Assembly: GCF_001570605.1 (NCBI RefSeq)
Contig: NZ_BBXG01000004.1
Location: 62,001-126,000, forward strand
Direction: 5' to 3'
Length of the DNA: 64,000 nucleotides
DNA from: Herbidospora cretacea
GTDB taxonomy: Bacteria; Actinomycetota; Actinomycetes; Streptosporangiales; Streptosporangiaceae
How positions within the stretch are numbered: the first letter of the stretch is position 1; each line of letters starts with the position of its first letter. The notes beneath the pieces are model-generated. The model saw only the letters and a program-made list of their open reading frames with translations. It was not told the DNA's origin and searched no databases. The translations under genes and the position numbers were made by a program. Shown here piece after piece: positions 17,561-28,306 of the stretch.

Positions 17561-18544
17561 GTGCTGGTCGACTCGTTCGGGCGTGTCGCGACAGACCTCC
17601 GGGTGTCGCTGACCGACCGATGCAACCTTCGGTGCAGCTACTGCATGCCGCCGGAAGGTCTCGACTGGCTGCCCAAACCCGACCTGCTGACGGCCGACGA
17701 GATCGTCCGCCTGGTCACCGTCGGCGTGCGGGACCTGGGCATCACCGAGGTCCGCTACACCGGCGGGGAGCCGCTGCTGCGGCGCGAGCTGGTCGAGATC
17801 GTCTCCCGCACCTCCGCCCTGGGCGCCGAGATCTCCCTGACGACCAACGGCATCGGCCTGGCCCGCCTGGCCGCCCCGCTGGCCGAGGCGGGCCTCCACC
17901 GGGTGAACGTGTCCCTCGACACGATCGACCGCGAGACGTTCAAGAAGCTGGCCCACCGCGACCGCCTCCCCGACGTCCTGGCCGGTCTGGAGGCCGCCGA
18001 CGCGGCCGGTCTGCGCCCCGTGAAGGTCAACGCGGTGCTGATGCGCGATGTGAACGACCACGAGGCCGCCGGCCTGCTGCGCTACTGCCTCGACCGCGGC
18101 TACCAGCTCAGGTTCATCGAGCAGATGCCGCTCGACGCCCAGCACGGCTGGAGCCGCGAGAACATGATCACCGCCGACGAGATCCTGGCCACCCTCAGCA
18201 AGGAGTTCACGCTCGTCGACGCCGACCCCCGCGAGCGGGGCAGCGCCCCCGCCGAGCTGTTCCTCGTCGAGGGCGGCCCGGCGACGGTCGGCGTGATCGG
18301 CTCGGTGACCCGGCCCTTCTGCGGCGCCTGCGACCGCGTGCGGCTGACCGCCGACGGCCAGATCCGCAACTGCCTGTTCGCCACCGAGGAATCCGACCTG
18401 CGCGCCGCCCTCCGCTCGGGGGCCACCGACGAGGAACTCGCGGCCCGCTGGCTGGCGTCCGTGGCCCGCAAGAAGCCGGGCCACGGCATCGACAACCCGG
18501 AGTTCCTCCAGCCCGCCCGTCCCATGAGCGCCATCGGTGGCTGA
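17561..18544 (+). CDS. moaA: GTP 3',8-cyclase MoaA (molybdenum cofactor biosynthesis)
   Basis: The 327-residue radical SAM enzyme has both iron-sulfur sites: the N-terminal SAM cluster at Cys21, Cys25 and Cys28 (CNLRCSYC) and the C-terminal substrate cluster at Cys254, Cys257 and Cys271 (CGACDRV and NCLF). It ends in the Gly-Gly tail needed by this family (SAIGG). It starts molybdopterin synthesis by converting GTP to 3',8-cyclo-7,8-dihydro-GTP, and so supports the nitrate reductase at 49.5 kb. The start is GTG. A DUF6457 gene linked to the same cofactor follows after 19 bases. Confidence 0.96.
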   Translation: MLVDSFGRVATDLRVSLTDRCNLRCSYCMPPEGLDWLPKPDLLTADEIVRLVTVGVRDLGITEVRYTGGEPLLRRELVEIVSRTSALGAEISLTTNGIGLARLAAPLAEAGLHRVNVSLDTIDRETFKKLAHRDRLPDVLAGLEAADAAGLRPVKVNAVLMRDVNDHEAAGLLRYCLDRGYQLRFIEQMPLDAQHGWSRENMITADEILATLSKEFTLVDADPRERGSAPAELFLVEGGPATVGVIGSVTRPFCGACDRVRLTADGQIRNCLFATEESDLRAALRSGATDEELAARWLASVARKKPGHGIDNPEFLQPARPMSAIGG

Positions 18545-18563
18545 CCTACCTGGAGGATGTTCC

Positions 18564-18797
18564 GTGAACGTGCTGGAGGAGTGGACCGCCCTGGTCTGCC
18601 GCGAGCTCGGCATCGACCCGGCGACCGTCGACCGCGACCTGGTGCTCGACCTGACCCGCGACGTCGCCCACGGGGTCGCCCGCCCGGCCGCGCCGCTGAC
18701 GGCCTACCTCCTCGGCCTGGCCCAGGGAGCGGGCACCGCGCCCCCGGACGCGGCGGCCCTGCTGTCGGCCAAAGCGGCCGAATGGACCCGCGACTAG
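18564..18797 (+). CDS. DUF6457 domain protein
   Basis: The 77-residue, mostly helical acidic protein begins NVLEEWTALVCRELGIDP and contains DLVLDLTRDVAHGVARPAAPL. This is the pattern of DUF6457, found in actinobacteria as a free protein or fused to MobA-type molybdopterin nucleotidyltransferases. GTG at 18564 has GGAGG 8 bases upstream, so it is a better start than the in-frame GTG at 18537. Its place directly behind moaA agrees with a role in molybdenum cofactor work, but no activity is known to me. Confidence 0.75.
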   Translation: MNVLEEWTALVCRELGIDPATVDRDLVLDLTRDVAHGVARPAAPLTAYLLGLAQGAGTAPPDAAALLSAKAAEWTRD

Positions 18798-18874
18798 GCC
18801 GGTTTCCCCGCGCGACGCCACGCGCTTTGGGAAGATCCCTCAGGTCGTCCTTCCTGACGAGGGGTTCGCCGATC

Positions 18875-20797
18875 ATGGACGCGCTGCTGCCCGACGATCC
18901 CGACCGGATCGGGCCCTACCGGCTGGAGGGGCGGCTCGGCGCGGGCGGCATGGGCGAGGTCTTCCTGGCCCGGTCGCCGGGCGGCCGGGTCGTCGTGGTC
19001 AAGCGCATCCACGGCCACCACGCGGGCGACCCCGAATACCGCGCCCGCTTCGCCCGGGAGATCGACGCCGCCGGCCGCGTCGGCGGGCACCACACCGCCC
19101 AGGTGGTCGCGGCCGACCCCGGCGCCGACCGGCCGTGGATGGTCACCGCCCACATCCCCGGCCCGTCGCTCCACGCGCTGGTCTCCGGCCGGGGTCCCCT
19201 CACCGCCGACGCGGTCGCCGCCCTGGGCGCCGGGCTCGCCGAGGGCCTGGCGGCGATCCACGAGCGCGGGCTGGTCCACCGCGACCTCAAGCCCGGCAAC
19301 GTGATCTGCGCCGACGACGGCCCCCGCATCATCGACTTCGGCATCGCCCGCCCACTGGACGCGAGCACCCTCACCGAGACCGGCGCGCTCGTCGGCACCT
19401 GCGCCTACATGTCCCCCGAGCAGCTCAACGGCCACCCGGCGACCCCGGCCGCCGACGTCTTCGCTCTCGGCTGCGTCCTGGCCTTCGCCGCCACCGGCCA
19501 GAGCCCCTTCCACGCCCCGTCGCCACCCGCCGTCGTCCACCGCGTCACCGCCGACGCCCCCGACCTGACGAGGGTCCCCACCACCCACGGCCTCCGCGAT
19601 CTGGTCGCCGCCTGCCTCGCGAAACCCCCCGCCGACCGCCCCACCCCAGCCGACATCCTGACCCGCCTCGCCCCGGCTCACCCTCTCGGGCAGACGGTCG
19701 CCGTCCCGCCTGGTGATGGCATCGCCGGTCTGTCCAGCGGTGAGGGCGGTGGTGGGCGTGTGGATGGTTCCGCGGGCCGGGTGATCAGTCGTCGTGTGCT
19801 GCTGGCCGGAGGGCTCGGGGTGGGGGCGGTGCTCGCGGGTGTGGGGGTCTTCCGGGCGTTCGAGCTCGGGGACGCCGCGTCGGACACTCCTGCCCCCGAA
19901 GCGACGAAGAGGTCGGTCGTGGTGGGTCATGCCGCCACGCTCACCCGCGAGGGCGGGGTGTTCGCGCTGGCGTTCAGCCCTGACGGGACGCTGCTGGCCA
20001 CCGGCGGCAGCGGCGATCCGTCGGTGGAGCTGTGGAGCGTGGCGGCCGGTGAGCGGGTGGCCGCGCTCAAGGGGCACACGATGGGGGTGAACGCGGTGGC
20101 GTTCCACCCCCAGGGATCACTGCTGGTCACGGCTGGCGGCGACAGGGAAGCAATGGTCTGGGATGTGGTCGGCCGCGTCCGTGTGGGCGTCCTGAAAAAT
20201 CCGGACATGGTGACGTCGGCGGCGTTCAGTCCCGACGGGACCCTGCTGGCTGCGGCCTGCGGCGAGAAGGGGGTGCGCGTGTGGGACATGTCCGGCCGCA
20301 CCCTCAAGGACACCTTCGACGGCCACGCCGGGGGAGCCGCCTCGGTGGCGTTCAGCCACGACGGCACGCTGCTGGCCAGTGGCGGGTCCAGCCCCTCGGT
20401 GCTGCTGTGGGACCTGCCCGCAGGGGCCCGCCCGCTCAGCCTGCTGACCACCGCGTCGGTCCACGGGGTGGCCTTCAACCCCGGCGGCACCCTGCTCGCC
20501 ACCGTCGGCGGCGAACTGCCGGTGCGCCTGTGGGACGTGGCCGCCCGCAGGGAGGCGGCGGTCCTGCCAGGTCACACCGACTCGGTGTCCGCGGTCGCGT
20601 TCAGCCCCGACGGGACCCTGCTCGCCACGGCCGGCGCCGACAGGACGGTGCGCCTGTGGGACGTGGCGGGCCGTTCTCTCGTGGACGTCCTCACCGGCTT
20701 CGGCGACCGGGTCGGCACGGTCGCCTTCAACCGCGACGGGACGCTGCTGGCCGCCGGGAGCTTCGACCGCACGGTCCAGCTGTGGAAGATCATGTGA
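18875..20797 (+). CDS. Ser/Thr protein kinase with C-terminal seven-bladed WD40 propeller
   Basis: The 640-residue protein has a Hanks-type kinase domain (about residues 8-270): glycine loop LGAGGMGEVFLA, catalytic VHRDLKPGN with Asp137, IDFG with Asp154, and SPEQLNG. One hydrophobic segment near residues 308-326, preceded by SRR, separates it from the C-terminal part. From about 348 there are seven WD40 repeats, each with an AFSPDGTLLATGG-like strand and a closing VRLWDV-like strand, the last ending at the C-terminus. The kinase should be cytoplasmic and the propeller outside, making a sensor or scaffold. It stands alone after DUF6457 and is followed by a strong hairpin. Confidence 0.9.
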   Translation: MDALLPDDPDRIGPYRLEGRLGAGGMGEVFLARSPGGRVVVVKRIHGHHAGDPEYRARFAREIDAAGRVGGHHTAQVVAADPGADRPWMVTAHIPGPSLHALVSGRGPLTADAVAALGAGLAEGLAAIHERGLVHRDLKPGNVICADDGPRIIDFGIARPLDASTLTETGALVGTCAYMSPEQLNGHPATPAADVFALGCVLAFAATGQSPFHAPSPPAVVHRVTADAPDLTRVPTTHGLRDLVAACLAKPPADRPTPADILTRLAPAHPLGQTVAVPPGDGIAGLSSGEGGGGRVDGSAGRVISRRVLLAGGLGVGAVLAGVGVFRAFELGDAASDTPAPEATKRSVVVGHAATLTREGGVFALAFSPDGTLLATGGSGDPSVELWSVAAGERVAALKGHTMGVNAVAFHPQGSLLVTAGGDREAMVWDVVGRVRVGVLKNPDMVTSAAFSPDGTLLAAACGEKGVRVWDMSGRTLKDTFDGHAGGAASVAFSHDGTLLASGGSSPSVLLWDLPAGARPLSLLTTASVHGVAFNPGGTLLATVGGELPVRLWDVAARREAAVLPGHTDSVSAVAFSPDGTLLATAGADRTVRLWDVAGRSLVDVLTGFGDRVGTVAFNRDGTLLAAGSFDRTVQLWKIM

Positions 20798-20862
20798 AGC
20801 GGGGAAAAATCTTCGTCCAGAACGAGGCGGAGTAAAGGCGCCTGCAAAGGTCTGGGAATAGG

Positions 20863-20903
20863 GCGACGCCGGGTGGTTACGGGGGCAAACCACCCGGCGT
20901 CGC
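20863..20903 (+). terminator. Terminator-like hairpin after the kinase gene (bidirectional)
   Basis: A perfect 16-bp stem beginning GCGACGCCGGG closes a 9-base loop (ACGGGGGCA), 66 bases after the kinase stop. It can end the kinase transcript on the plus strand and the candidate small RNA on the minus strand. Confidence 0.85.
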
Positions 20904-20973
20904 TTCATCGGCGTTCCGACGGGGGCCCGGAACGCCGGCACCAGCGCTCCGACGGGGGACCAGAGCGCTTGGC
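20863..20973 (-). ncRNA. Candidate 6C-like small RNA (C-rich loop hairpins)
   Basis: Read on the minus strand, three perfect hairpins follow one another. Their stems are AGCGCTC (20969-20943), GGCGTTCC (20936-20910) and a 16-bp terminator stem (20903-20863). The stems differ, but every loop holds CCCCCGT, and the first two share CCCCCGTCG. Two hairpins with C-run loops followed by a terminator is the architecture of the actinobacterial 6C RNA, although that family usually shows six or more Cs and here there are five. A TTGACG/TGTACA promoter-like pair places the start near 20973, giving about 111 bases. No protein frame explains the conserved loops. Confidence 0.55.
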
Positions 20974-20978
20974 TAAAC

Positions 20979-21008
20979 TGTACACCTACCACCCTTAGGA
21001 TGCGTCAA
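20979..21008 (-). promoter_or_regulatory. Candidate promoter of the 6C-like RNA
   Basis: On the minus strand TTGACG (21008-21003) is followed after 18 bases by TGTACA (20984-20979). The overlapping TACAGT would have a 20-base spacer. Transcription would start near 20974-20973, just before the first hairpin. The -35 is good and the -10 is mediocre. Confidence 0.4.
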
Positions 21009-21015
21009 GACTTAG

Positions 21016-21333
21016 TCACGACCCGATCTCGCGTCGATGCCGTGGTATCTCGTTTTGGTTAGCCCCGCCCATGTCCTGAGGTGGAGGAAGGTCCTTTCCC
21101 CGCTCGTTGGCACCGATCACGGCAAGGTACGGCAAAAGCACGGCGCCGGCGATGAAGGCGACCCTCAGCCACACCGGCGCCCCCGGCCACGCCACCGCGA
21201 GGATCAGGCAGACGACCCGGATCGACATCTTGATCACGTAGCTGATCTCACGTCTGCGGATGTCGGCCGACAGGGACGGCTGCGCGTCGGTCACCTGATG
21301 AACGGTCGGCTGCCGCCGATGAAACAGGTTCAC
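21016..21333 (-). CDS. DUF3099 family small membrane protein
   Basis: The 105-residue protein has two adjacent hydrophobic helices (IRVVCLILAVAWPG and VWLRVAFIAGAVLLPYLAVIGAN) between an N-terminal SLSADIRRREISYVIKM stretch and a polar tail. This is the DUF3099 pattern, a small actinobacterial membrane family of unknown role. The start is GTG. It lies just upstream of the candidate 6C-like RNA on the same strand, so some readthrough into the RNA is possible. Confidence 0.8.
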   Translation of the reverse strand: MNLFHRRQPTVHQVTDAQPSLSADIRRREISYVIKMSIRVVCLILAVAWPGAPVWLRVAFIAGAVLLPYLAVIGANERGKDLPPPQDMGGANQNEIPRHRREIGS

Positions 21334-21411
21334 GGTTCAAGACTAATCCCGGGCCCCGGAGGTCCTCCGGGCGGCGGGTTATGATCAACTCCGCGACGAC
21401 AGGGAGGCACG

Positions 21412-21627
21412 ATGTCTGACCGCACCTACCGGGTGACCGAGATCGTGGGAACGTCGGGGGACTCCGTCGACCAGGCCATTCGCAACGGGATCAGGCGGGC
21501 GTCGCAGACGCTGCGCCATCTCGACTGGTTCGAGGTGACGGAGGTCCGCGGCCACATCCAGGACGGCGAGGTCGCCCACTTCCAGGTGGGCATGAAGGTC
21601 GGGTTCCGGCTGGAAGACTCCGAATAG
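21412..21627 (+). CDS. Dodecin (flavin-binding dodecameric protein)
   Basis: The 71-residue protein is a full-length dodecin: TYRVTEIVGTSGDSVDQAIRNGI, then RHLDWFEVTEVRGHI with the flavin-stacking Trp, then HFQVGMKVGFRLED. Dodecins are hollow dodecamers that store or shield flavins, and in some bacteria CoA. GGGAGG lies 4-5 bases before the ATG. A very strong terminator follows directly, so it is monocistronic. Confidence 0.93.
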   Translation: MSDRTYRVTEIVGTSGDSVDQAIRNGIRRASQTLRHLDWFEVTEVRGHIQDGEVAHFQVGMKVGFRLEDSE

Positions 21628-21631
21628 CAGA

Positions 21632-21666
21632 AAGGGGCGGTCCCGTGCAACACGGGACCGCCCCTT
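21632..21666 (+). terminator. Strong terminator after dodecin
   Basis: A perfect 16-bp stem (beginning AAGGGGCGG) with a 3-base CAA loop starts 4 bases after the dodecin stop. Its right arm ends CCCCTT. It also lies just beyond the convergent tldE stop and could serve both strands. Confidence 0.92.
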
Positions 21667-21681
21667 GACAGCCTTGTCAGA

Positions 21682-23045
21682 TCAGTTGGCCTGGCTCACG
21701 GTCGACATGTTGAAGTCGGGGACCCGCAGCGGCGGCATGATCGTCCGGGTGAAGTAGTCGTTCCACTCGCGCGGCAGGGTCTGCGAGGCCGCGCCGACCT
21801 CGGTGATCCGGCCGAGCAGGTCGACCGGCGACTCGTTGAAGCGGAAGTTGTTCACCTCGCCCGTCACCTCGCCGTTCTCGACCAGGTAGACGCCGTCGCG
21901 GGTCAGTCCGGTGAGCAGGAGCGTCTGCGGGTCGACCTCGCGGATGTACCACAGGCAGGTCAGCAGCAGCCCGCGCTCGGTGGCCGCGATCATCTCCTCC
22001 AGCGACCGGCCGCCCGACGGGCCCTCCATGATCAGGTTGTCGATCGCGGGGGTCTCGGCCAGGCCGGTGACCTCGGCCGAGTGACGGGTCTGGATCAGGT
22101 TCTCCAGCCTGCCGTCGGCGATCCACTTCGTCCGGCCCAGGTCGAAGCCGTTGTCGAAGACCGACTGCTCGCGGCTGGAGGTGTGGGCCACGGTGAAGCC
22201 GCCGCACTCCACGCCCGCCCGCGCGGGGTCGCTGTAGAGGTCGATCGGCAGCTTGGCCAGCTCCTCGCCGACGCGGGTGCCGCCGCCGGGCTTGGCGAAG
22301 ACGGTGCGGCCGTCGAAGGCGTCGCGGGCGCCCGCCGACCAGTAGAGGTAGATCATCAGGTCGGCCACCGCGCCGGGGGGCAGCAGGGTCTCGTAGCGGC
22401 CCGGGGGCAGGTCGATCTTGCGCTTGGCCCATTCGAGGCGCTGGGCCAGCGTGGCGTCGAGAGCGGCGATGTCGACGTCGGTGAAGTCGCGGGTGGCCGC
22501 GCCGACCCACGCCGAGCGGGTCATGTCGGGCGACTTGGCGTTGAGCTCCAGGCGGCCGGTCGGCTGGTCGTGGCGGCGGCGCAGGCCGGTGCTGGTGCCG
22601 ACGAAGACCGAGTTGACCAGGTGTTCGGCGAAGCCGTAGAGCCGCCCCCCGCCTGATTCGGCCGCCGCGAACGCCTCGCCGAGCGCCGGGGCCAGGTCGC
22701 GGAAGACCGCGATCGAGGTCTCCTCGGCCGGGCGGTCCCAGTCGGCCGCCACCTCGCCCGCGACCAGCGGGCGCGCGTCCTCGGACGGCTGCGCGTCGCG
22801 CGCCGCCTGGTCGGCCGCGCCCACCACGTCGGCGATCTGCTCGGGCGTGACACCCGAGCGCGAGACCACGCCGGTCCCGGCGCCGACGATCGAGACGACG
22901 GTCAGCCGGGAGCCCCGGGCCACGCCGTTGGTCGTCAGGGTGTTCCCGGCGAACCGCAGGTTGGCGGTGGTGTCTTCGTCGACGATGACGACGCGGTCGT
23001 CGGCGCCGGGCAGCGCCAGCGCGCGCTCGACTACTTCCTGCGGGG

Positions 23046-23049
<4 letters not shown>
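21682..23049 (-). CDS. TldE/PmbA-family metalloprotease subunit
   Basis: The 455-residue protein has the family's long alpha/beta domain and C-terminal metalloprotease-type domain, with strings such as AGNTLTTNG, FVGTSTGLRRRHDQPTGR, IMEGPSGGRSLEEMI and TRDGVYLVENGEVTGEVNNFRFNES (quoted in parts from one region). It has no HExxxH motif, as expected for the TldE partner. TldD/TldE form a heterodimeric protease that trims unfolded peptides and matures some modified peptides. Its GTG start overlaps the tldD stop (GTGA), so the two are made together. Confidence 0.9.
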
Positions 23050-24539
<1,490 letters not shown>

Positions 24540-24553
24540 GGAGGGGATCCTAG

Positions 24554-25363
<810 letters not shown>

Positions 25364-25365
25364 CC

Positions 25366-26130
25366 ATGGGAATCCTCGAGGGCAAGCGCATCCTCGTCAG
25401 CGGCGTCCTGACCGACGCCTCGATCGCCTTCAACGTGGCCAAGCTGGCCCAGGAGGAGGGCGGCCAGATCGTCCTCACCGGGTTCGGCCGCCTCAGCCTG
25501 GTCGAGCGCATCGCCAAGCGGCTGCCCGAGCCGCCGCCGGTGCTGGAGCTCGACGTCAGCAACGTCGAACACCTCGACAGCCTGGCCGAGCGGGTCGGCG
25601 AACACCTCGGCGGGCTCGACGGCGTCGTCCACTCCATCGGGTTCGCGCCGCAGACCGCCCTGGGCGGCAACTTCCTCAACACCTCGTGGGAGGACGTCGC
25701 CACCGCCTTCCAGATCTCCACCTTCTCCTACAAGTCGCTGGCGATGGCCTGCCTGCCGCTGATGAAGCAGGGCAGCTCGGTCGTCGGCCTCGACTTCGAC
25801 GCCTCCAAGGCCTGGCCGGTCTACGACTGGATGGGCGTGGCCAAGGCCGGTCTCGAGGCGACCAACCGCTATCTCGCCCGCGACCTGGGCAAACACGGGA
25901 TCCGCGCCAACCTGGTGGCGGCCGGGCCGCTGCGCACGATGGCCGCCAAGAGCATCCCCGGCTTCAAGGAGTTCGAGGACTCCTGGCCCGCCAAGGCCCC
26001 GCTGGGCTGGGACCTGGCCGACACCCTGCCGGCCGCCAAGGCCTGCGTGGCCCTGCTGAGCGACTGGTTCCCGGCCACCACCGGAGAGATCGTCCACGTC
26101 GACGGCGGCGTCCACGCCATGGGCGCCTAG
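25366..26130 (+). CDS. inhA: Enoyl-[ACP] reductase FabI/InhA
   Basis: The 254-residue NADH-dependent enoyl reductase has the InhA/FabI features: N-terminal LEGKRILVSGVLTDASIAF, VHSIGFAP, and the catalytic Tyr153/Lys160 pair in VYDWMGVAKAG, spaced as in InhA. It catalyses the last reduction of each fatty-acid elongation cycle and is the target type hit by isoniazid adducts and triclosan. The order fabG-inhA with a 2-base gap is the conserved actinobacterial arrangement. Its end is convergent with the secreted protein gene 10 bases away. Confidence 0.93.
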   Translation: MGILEGKRILVSGVLTDASIAFNVAKLAQEEGGQIVLTGFGRLSLVERIAKRLPEPPPVLELDVSNVEHLDSLAERVGEHLGGLDGVVHSIGFAPQTALGGNFLNTSWEDVATAFQISTFSYKSLAMACLPLMKQGSSVVGLDFDASKAWPVYDWMGVAKAGLEATNRYLARDLGKHGIRANLVAAGPLRTMAAKSIPGFKEFEDSWPAKAPLGWDLADTLPAAKACVALLSDWFPATTGEIVHVDGGVHAMGA

Positions 26131-26140
26131 GAGTGCCGAC

Positions 26141-27049
26141 CTAGGCGATGCGCTGACGCCTGCGCGAGGCAGGCGGGAGCCCGGAGAGCGGCAGCACCTC
26201 CGGGCACATCGCCTCCAGCTCTTCCTTCCTGGCCCGCTTGAGCCACGCGACCCGCGCGGCCAGCACCGCCGACACCAGCAGCAGCGTCGTCAGCCCGGTC
26301 GCGACGGGGTCGTAGGCCTGCCTCGGCCGGACCGGCGCCTTGCGGGTGTCGCTCATGAGCTCGGGGATCAGCTGGCCCGGCCACAGCAGCGGCGGGGCGA
26401 CCTCGCCGACGCGGACCGGCTCGGGCTCGGCGCCCGGCGGGGGCGTCGGCTCGGGCGAGGCGGTGATCGACTCGCCCGTGGTGACGAACTGGGGGCGGGG
26501 TTCCGGCCGCCGCTCCCGGTGGTTCCCGCGCCGGCCCGTCGTGGCGGGCTCGGTGGACTCATCGGAGTCGGCGGACCCGGTGGCCTCGGCGGGCTTCACC
26601 CGCACCGGCTCGGCGTCGAGCGTGGGCGCCGGGCTGTGGCCGCAGGTGGTCCCGCAGACGCTGCTCGCGTCGCTGTCCGTCCCGCCGGAGTCGGCGCCGG
26701 TCGACGAGTCGTTCTTCCCGTTGTTCTTCTGCTCTTTGCCGGGCTTGCCGGAGTCCTTGTTCTGGCCGGGAGCCGTCGACGACTTCGAGTTGTCGCTGCC
26801 GGTCACCCCGCCGACGACGTCGTCGACCGTGTCGGTGACGTCACCGAGGCCGCCCTTGGTCACGTCGTCGACGATGTCGGTCGCGCCGTCGACCACCTTG
26901 CACAGCGCGTCGGTCACCCCGGGAAGCAGGCCGCCCCGGTCGCAGTCGGCGGCCCGGGCGGCCTCCGCGGCGAGAAGCGGGAAGGTGGCGCCGATGGCCA
27001 CGGCCAGCAGGCCGGCTCCGAGGTTGGACGCGCGCCGTCCGATCCTCAT
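26141..27049 (-). CDS. Membrane-anchored extracellular protein with long disordered region
   Basis: The 302-residue protein has a signal peptide ending near AAEAARA (about residue 34). A short Asp/Val-rich helical stretch with two Cys follows, then about 150 disordered residues rich in Ser, Asp, Gly, Lys and Pro with a second CGTTCGH Cys pair. One membrane helix (TTLLLVSAVLAARVAW, about 253-270) precedes a basic tail. It looks like a type I surface protein; I do not recognise a family. GGGAGGGG lies 3 bases before the ATG. It shares a 205-base divergent spacer with the CBM2 gene. Confidence 0.65.
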   Translation of the reverse strand: MRIGRRASNLGAGLLAVAIGATFPLLAAEAARAADCDRGGLLPGVTDALCKVVDGATDIVDDVTKGGLGDVTDTVDDVVGGVTGSDNSKSSTAPGQNKDSGKPGKEQKNNGKNDSSTGADSGGTDSDASSVCGTTCGHSPAPTLDAEPVRVKPAEATGSADSDESTEPATTGRRGNHRERRPEPRPQFVTTGESITASPEPTPPPGAEPEPVRVGEVAPPLLWPGQLIPELMSDTRKAPVRPRQAYDPVATGLTTLLLVSAVLAARVAWLKRARKEELEAMCPEVLPLSGLPPASRRRQRIA

Positions 27050-27254
27050 GTGCCCCTCCCCAGCTCGTTGGCGCGGTCCAGTGTCTCTCCACCGGGTGAT
27101 GAATTTCGCGCTCTGTCGCCCTTCGGTATCCAGGTGTGATACGCGAGACCATTTCTCGTTCGGTTCTGAACCTTTCAGGGGTCACCTGCTGCGGGCCGGA
27201 CCGCGACGGCCCGCTCGTTGACTGCGGGCTCGGCCGATCCAGACGATCGGGTCC

Positions 27255-28268
27255 ATGCAGATCACCGCTGTGGTACTCGCCGCCGCTCTGCTCGCGGCCC
27301 CGGCGCCGTCGCCGACCCCGTCTCCCACGGGGAGCCCCGTCCCCATGACGTGCCGGACCGGCCCGATCCCCCCGAACCCGCCCGTCAACGCCCCGCCGAC
27401 CGCGCCGGGCGCGCCGGAGGTCGTCTGGTGGTTCTTCAACGGCGCGTCCCTGCGCTGGGCGCCGTCGACCGACGACCACGGCGTGGCCTGTTACGAGGTC
27501 TACCAGGACGACGGCGCGAACGGGATCATCCGGGCCGTCTTCCAGGGGCCCAACGAGGGCTGGGTCAACCTCCCGACCCCCATCGGGACCAGGATCTATC
27601 CCCTCTACGTGGTCGCCGTCGACCGCTACGGCGTGCGCAGCGCCCGGTCGCCGGTCACCCAGGTGTCCATCAGCAACGACATCGTGCAGCCGCAGCCGAG
27701 CCGCCCGGTCGCGGCCCCGCTGAGCCCCACCAGCGTGCGGCTGTCGTGGACGCTTCCCTCCTACAGCTCACCGGCCACGGCCTGGCAGGTCTTCTCGGGC
27801 GGGCAGCTGCTCACGACGGTCCCCGGCACCACCGCGACCCTCACCGGGCTGACGCCGGGCACCGAGTACTCCGTCACGGTCCGCCCCATCTACACGGACC
27901 GCAGCTGGGGACCCCAATCACTGCCGGTGGTCTTCACGCCCAGCGCGCCCGCCGTGTCGTGCCAGGTCTCCTACTCGGCCAGGACCTGGGGCGCCGGGAT
28001 GAGCGCCAACGTCGCGATCAAGAACACGGGCGACGAGCCGATCGAGGACTGGGAGCTCGCGTTCACCTTCCCGTCGAGCGGGCAGCGGGTGGAGCGGGGC
28101 TGGTCGGCGGACTGGGCGCAGAGCGGCCAGCGGGTCACCGCCACCGGCGTGAGCTGGAACGAGGACATCGCGCCCGGCCGGACCCTGTGGATCGGTTTCA
28201 ACGGTGAGCACACCGGCGCGAACCCCGCCCCGGCCGACTTCACCGTCAACGGCTCCGCCTGCGCCTGA
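27255..28268 (+). CDS. Secreted FnIII/CBM2 protein without a catalytic domain
   Basis: The 337-residue exported protein has a short signal peptide (QITAVVLAAALLAAPAPSP) and a Pro-rich stretch. Two fibronectin-type III-like modules follow; the second (about 150-232) has the classic TSVRLSWTLP and TGLTPGTEYSVTV text. A C-terminal cellulose-binding CBM2 (about 237-337) is closed by Cys in VSCQVSYSARTWGAGM and NGSACA. No hydrolase or oxidase domain is present. It may anchor cells or other proteins to cellulose. A 7-bp hairpin (27192-27213) lies in the upstream region, and the ribosome site is weak. Confidence 0.8.
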   Translation: MQITAVVLAAALLAAPAPSPTPSPTGSPVPMTCRTGPIPPNPPVNAPPTAPGAPEVVWWFFNGASLRWAPSTDDHGVACYEVYQDDGANGIIRAVFQGPNEGWVNLPTPIGTRIYPLYVVAVDRYGVRSARSPVTQVSISNDIVQPQPSRPVAAPLSPTSVRLSWTLPSYSSPATAWQVFSGGQLLTTVPGTTATLTGLTPGTEYSVTVRPIYTDRSWGPQSLPVVFTPSAPAVSCQVSYSARTWGAGMSANVAIKNTGDEPIEDWELAFTFPSSGQRVERGWSADWAQSGQRVTATGVSWNEDIAPGRTLWIGFNGEHTGANPAPADFTVNGSACA

Positions 28269-28306
28269 CCCGCGGGCGGCGTTCACCGGGGGCCCTGGTC
28301 GGCGTG

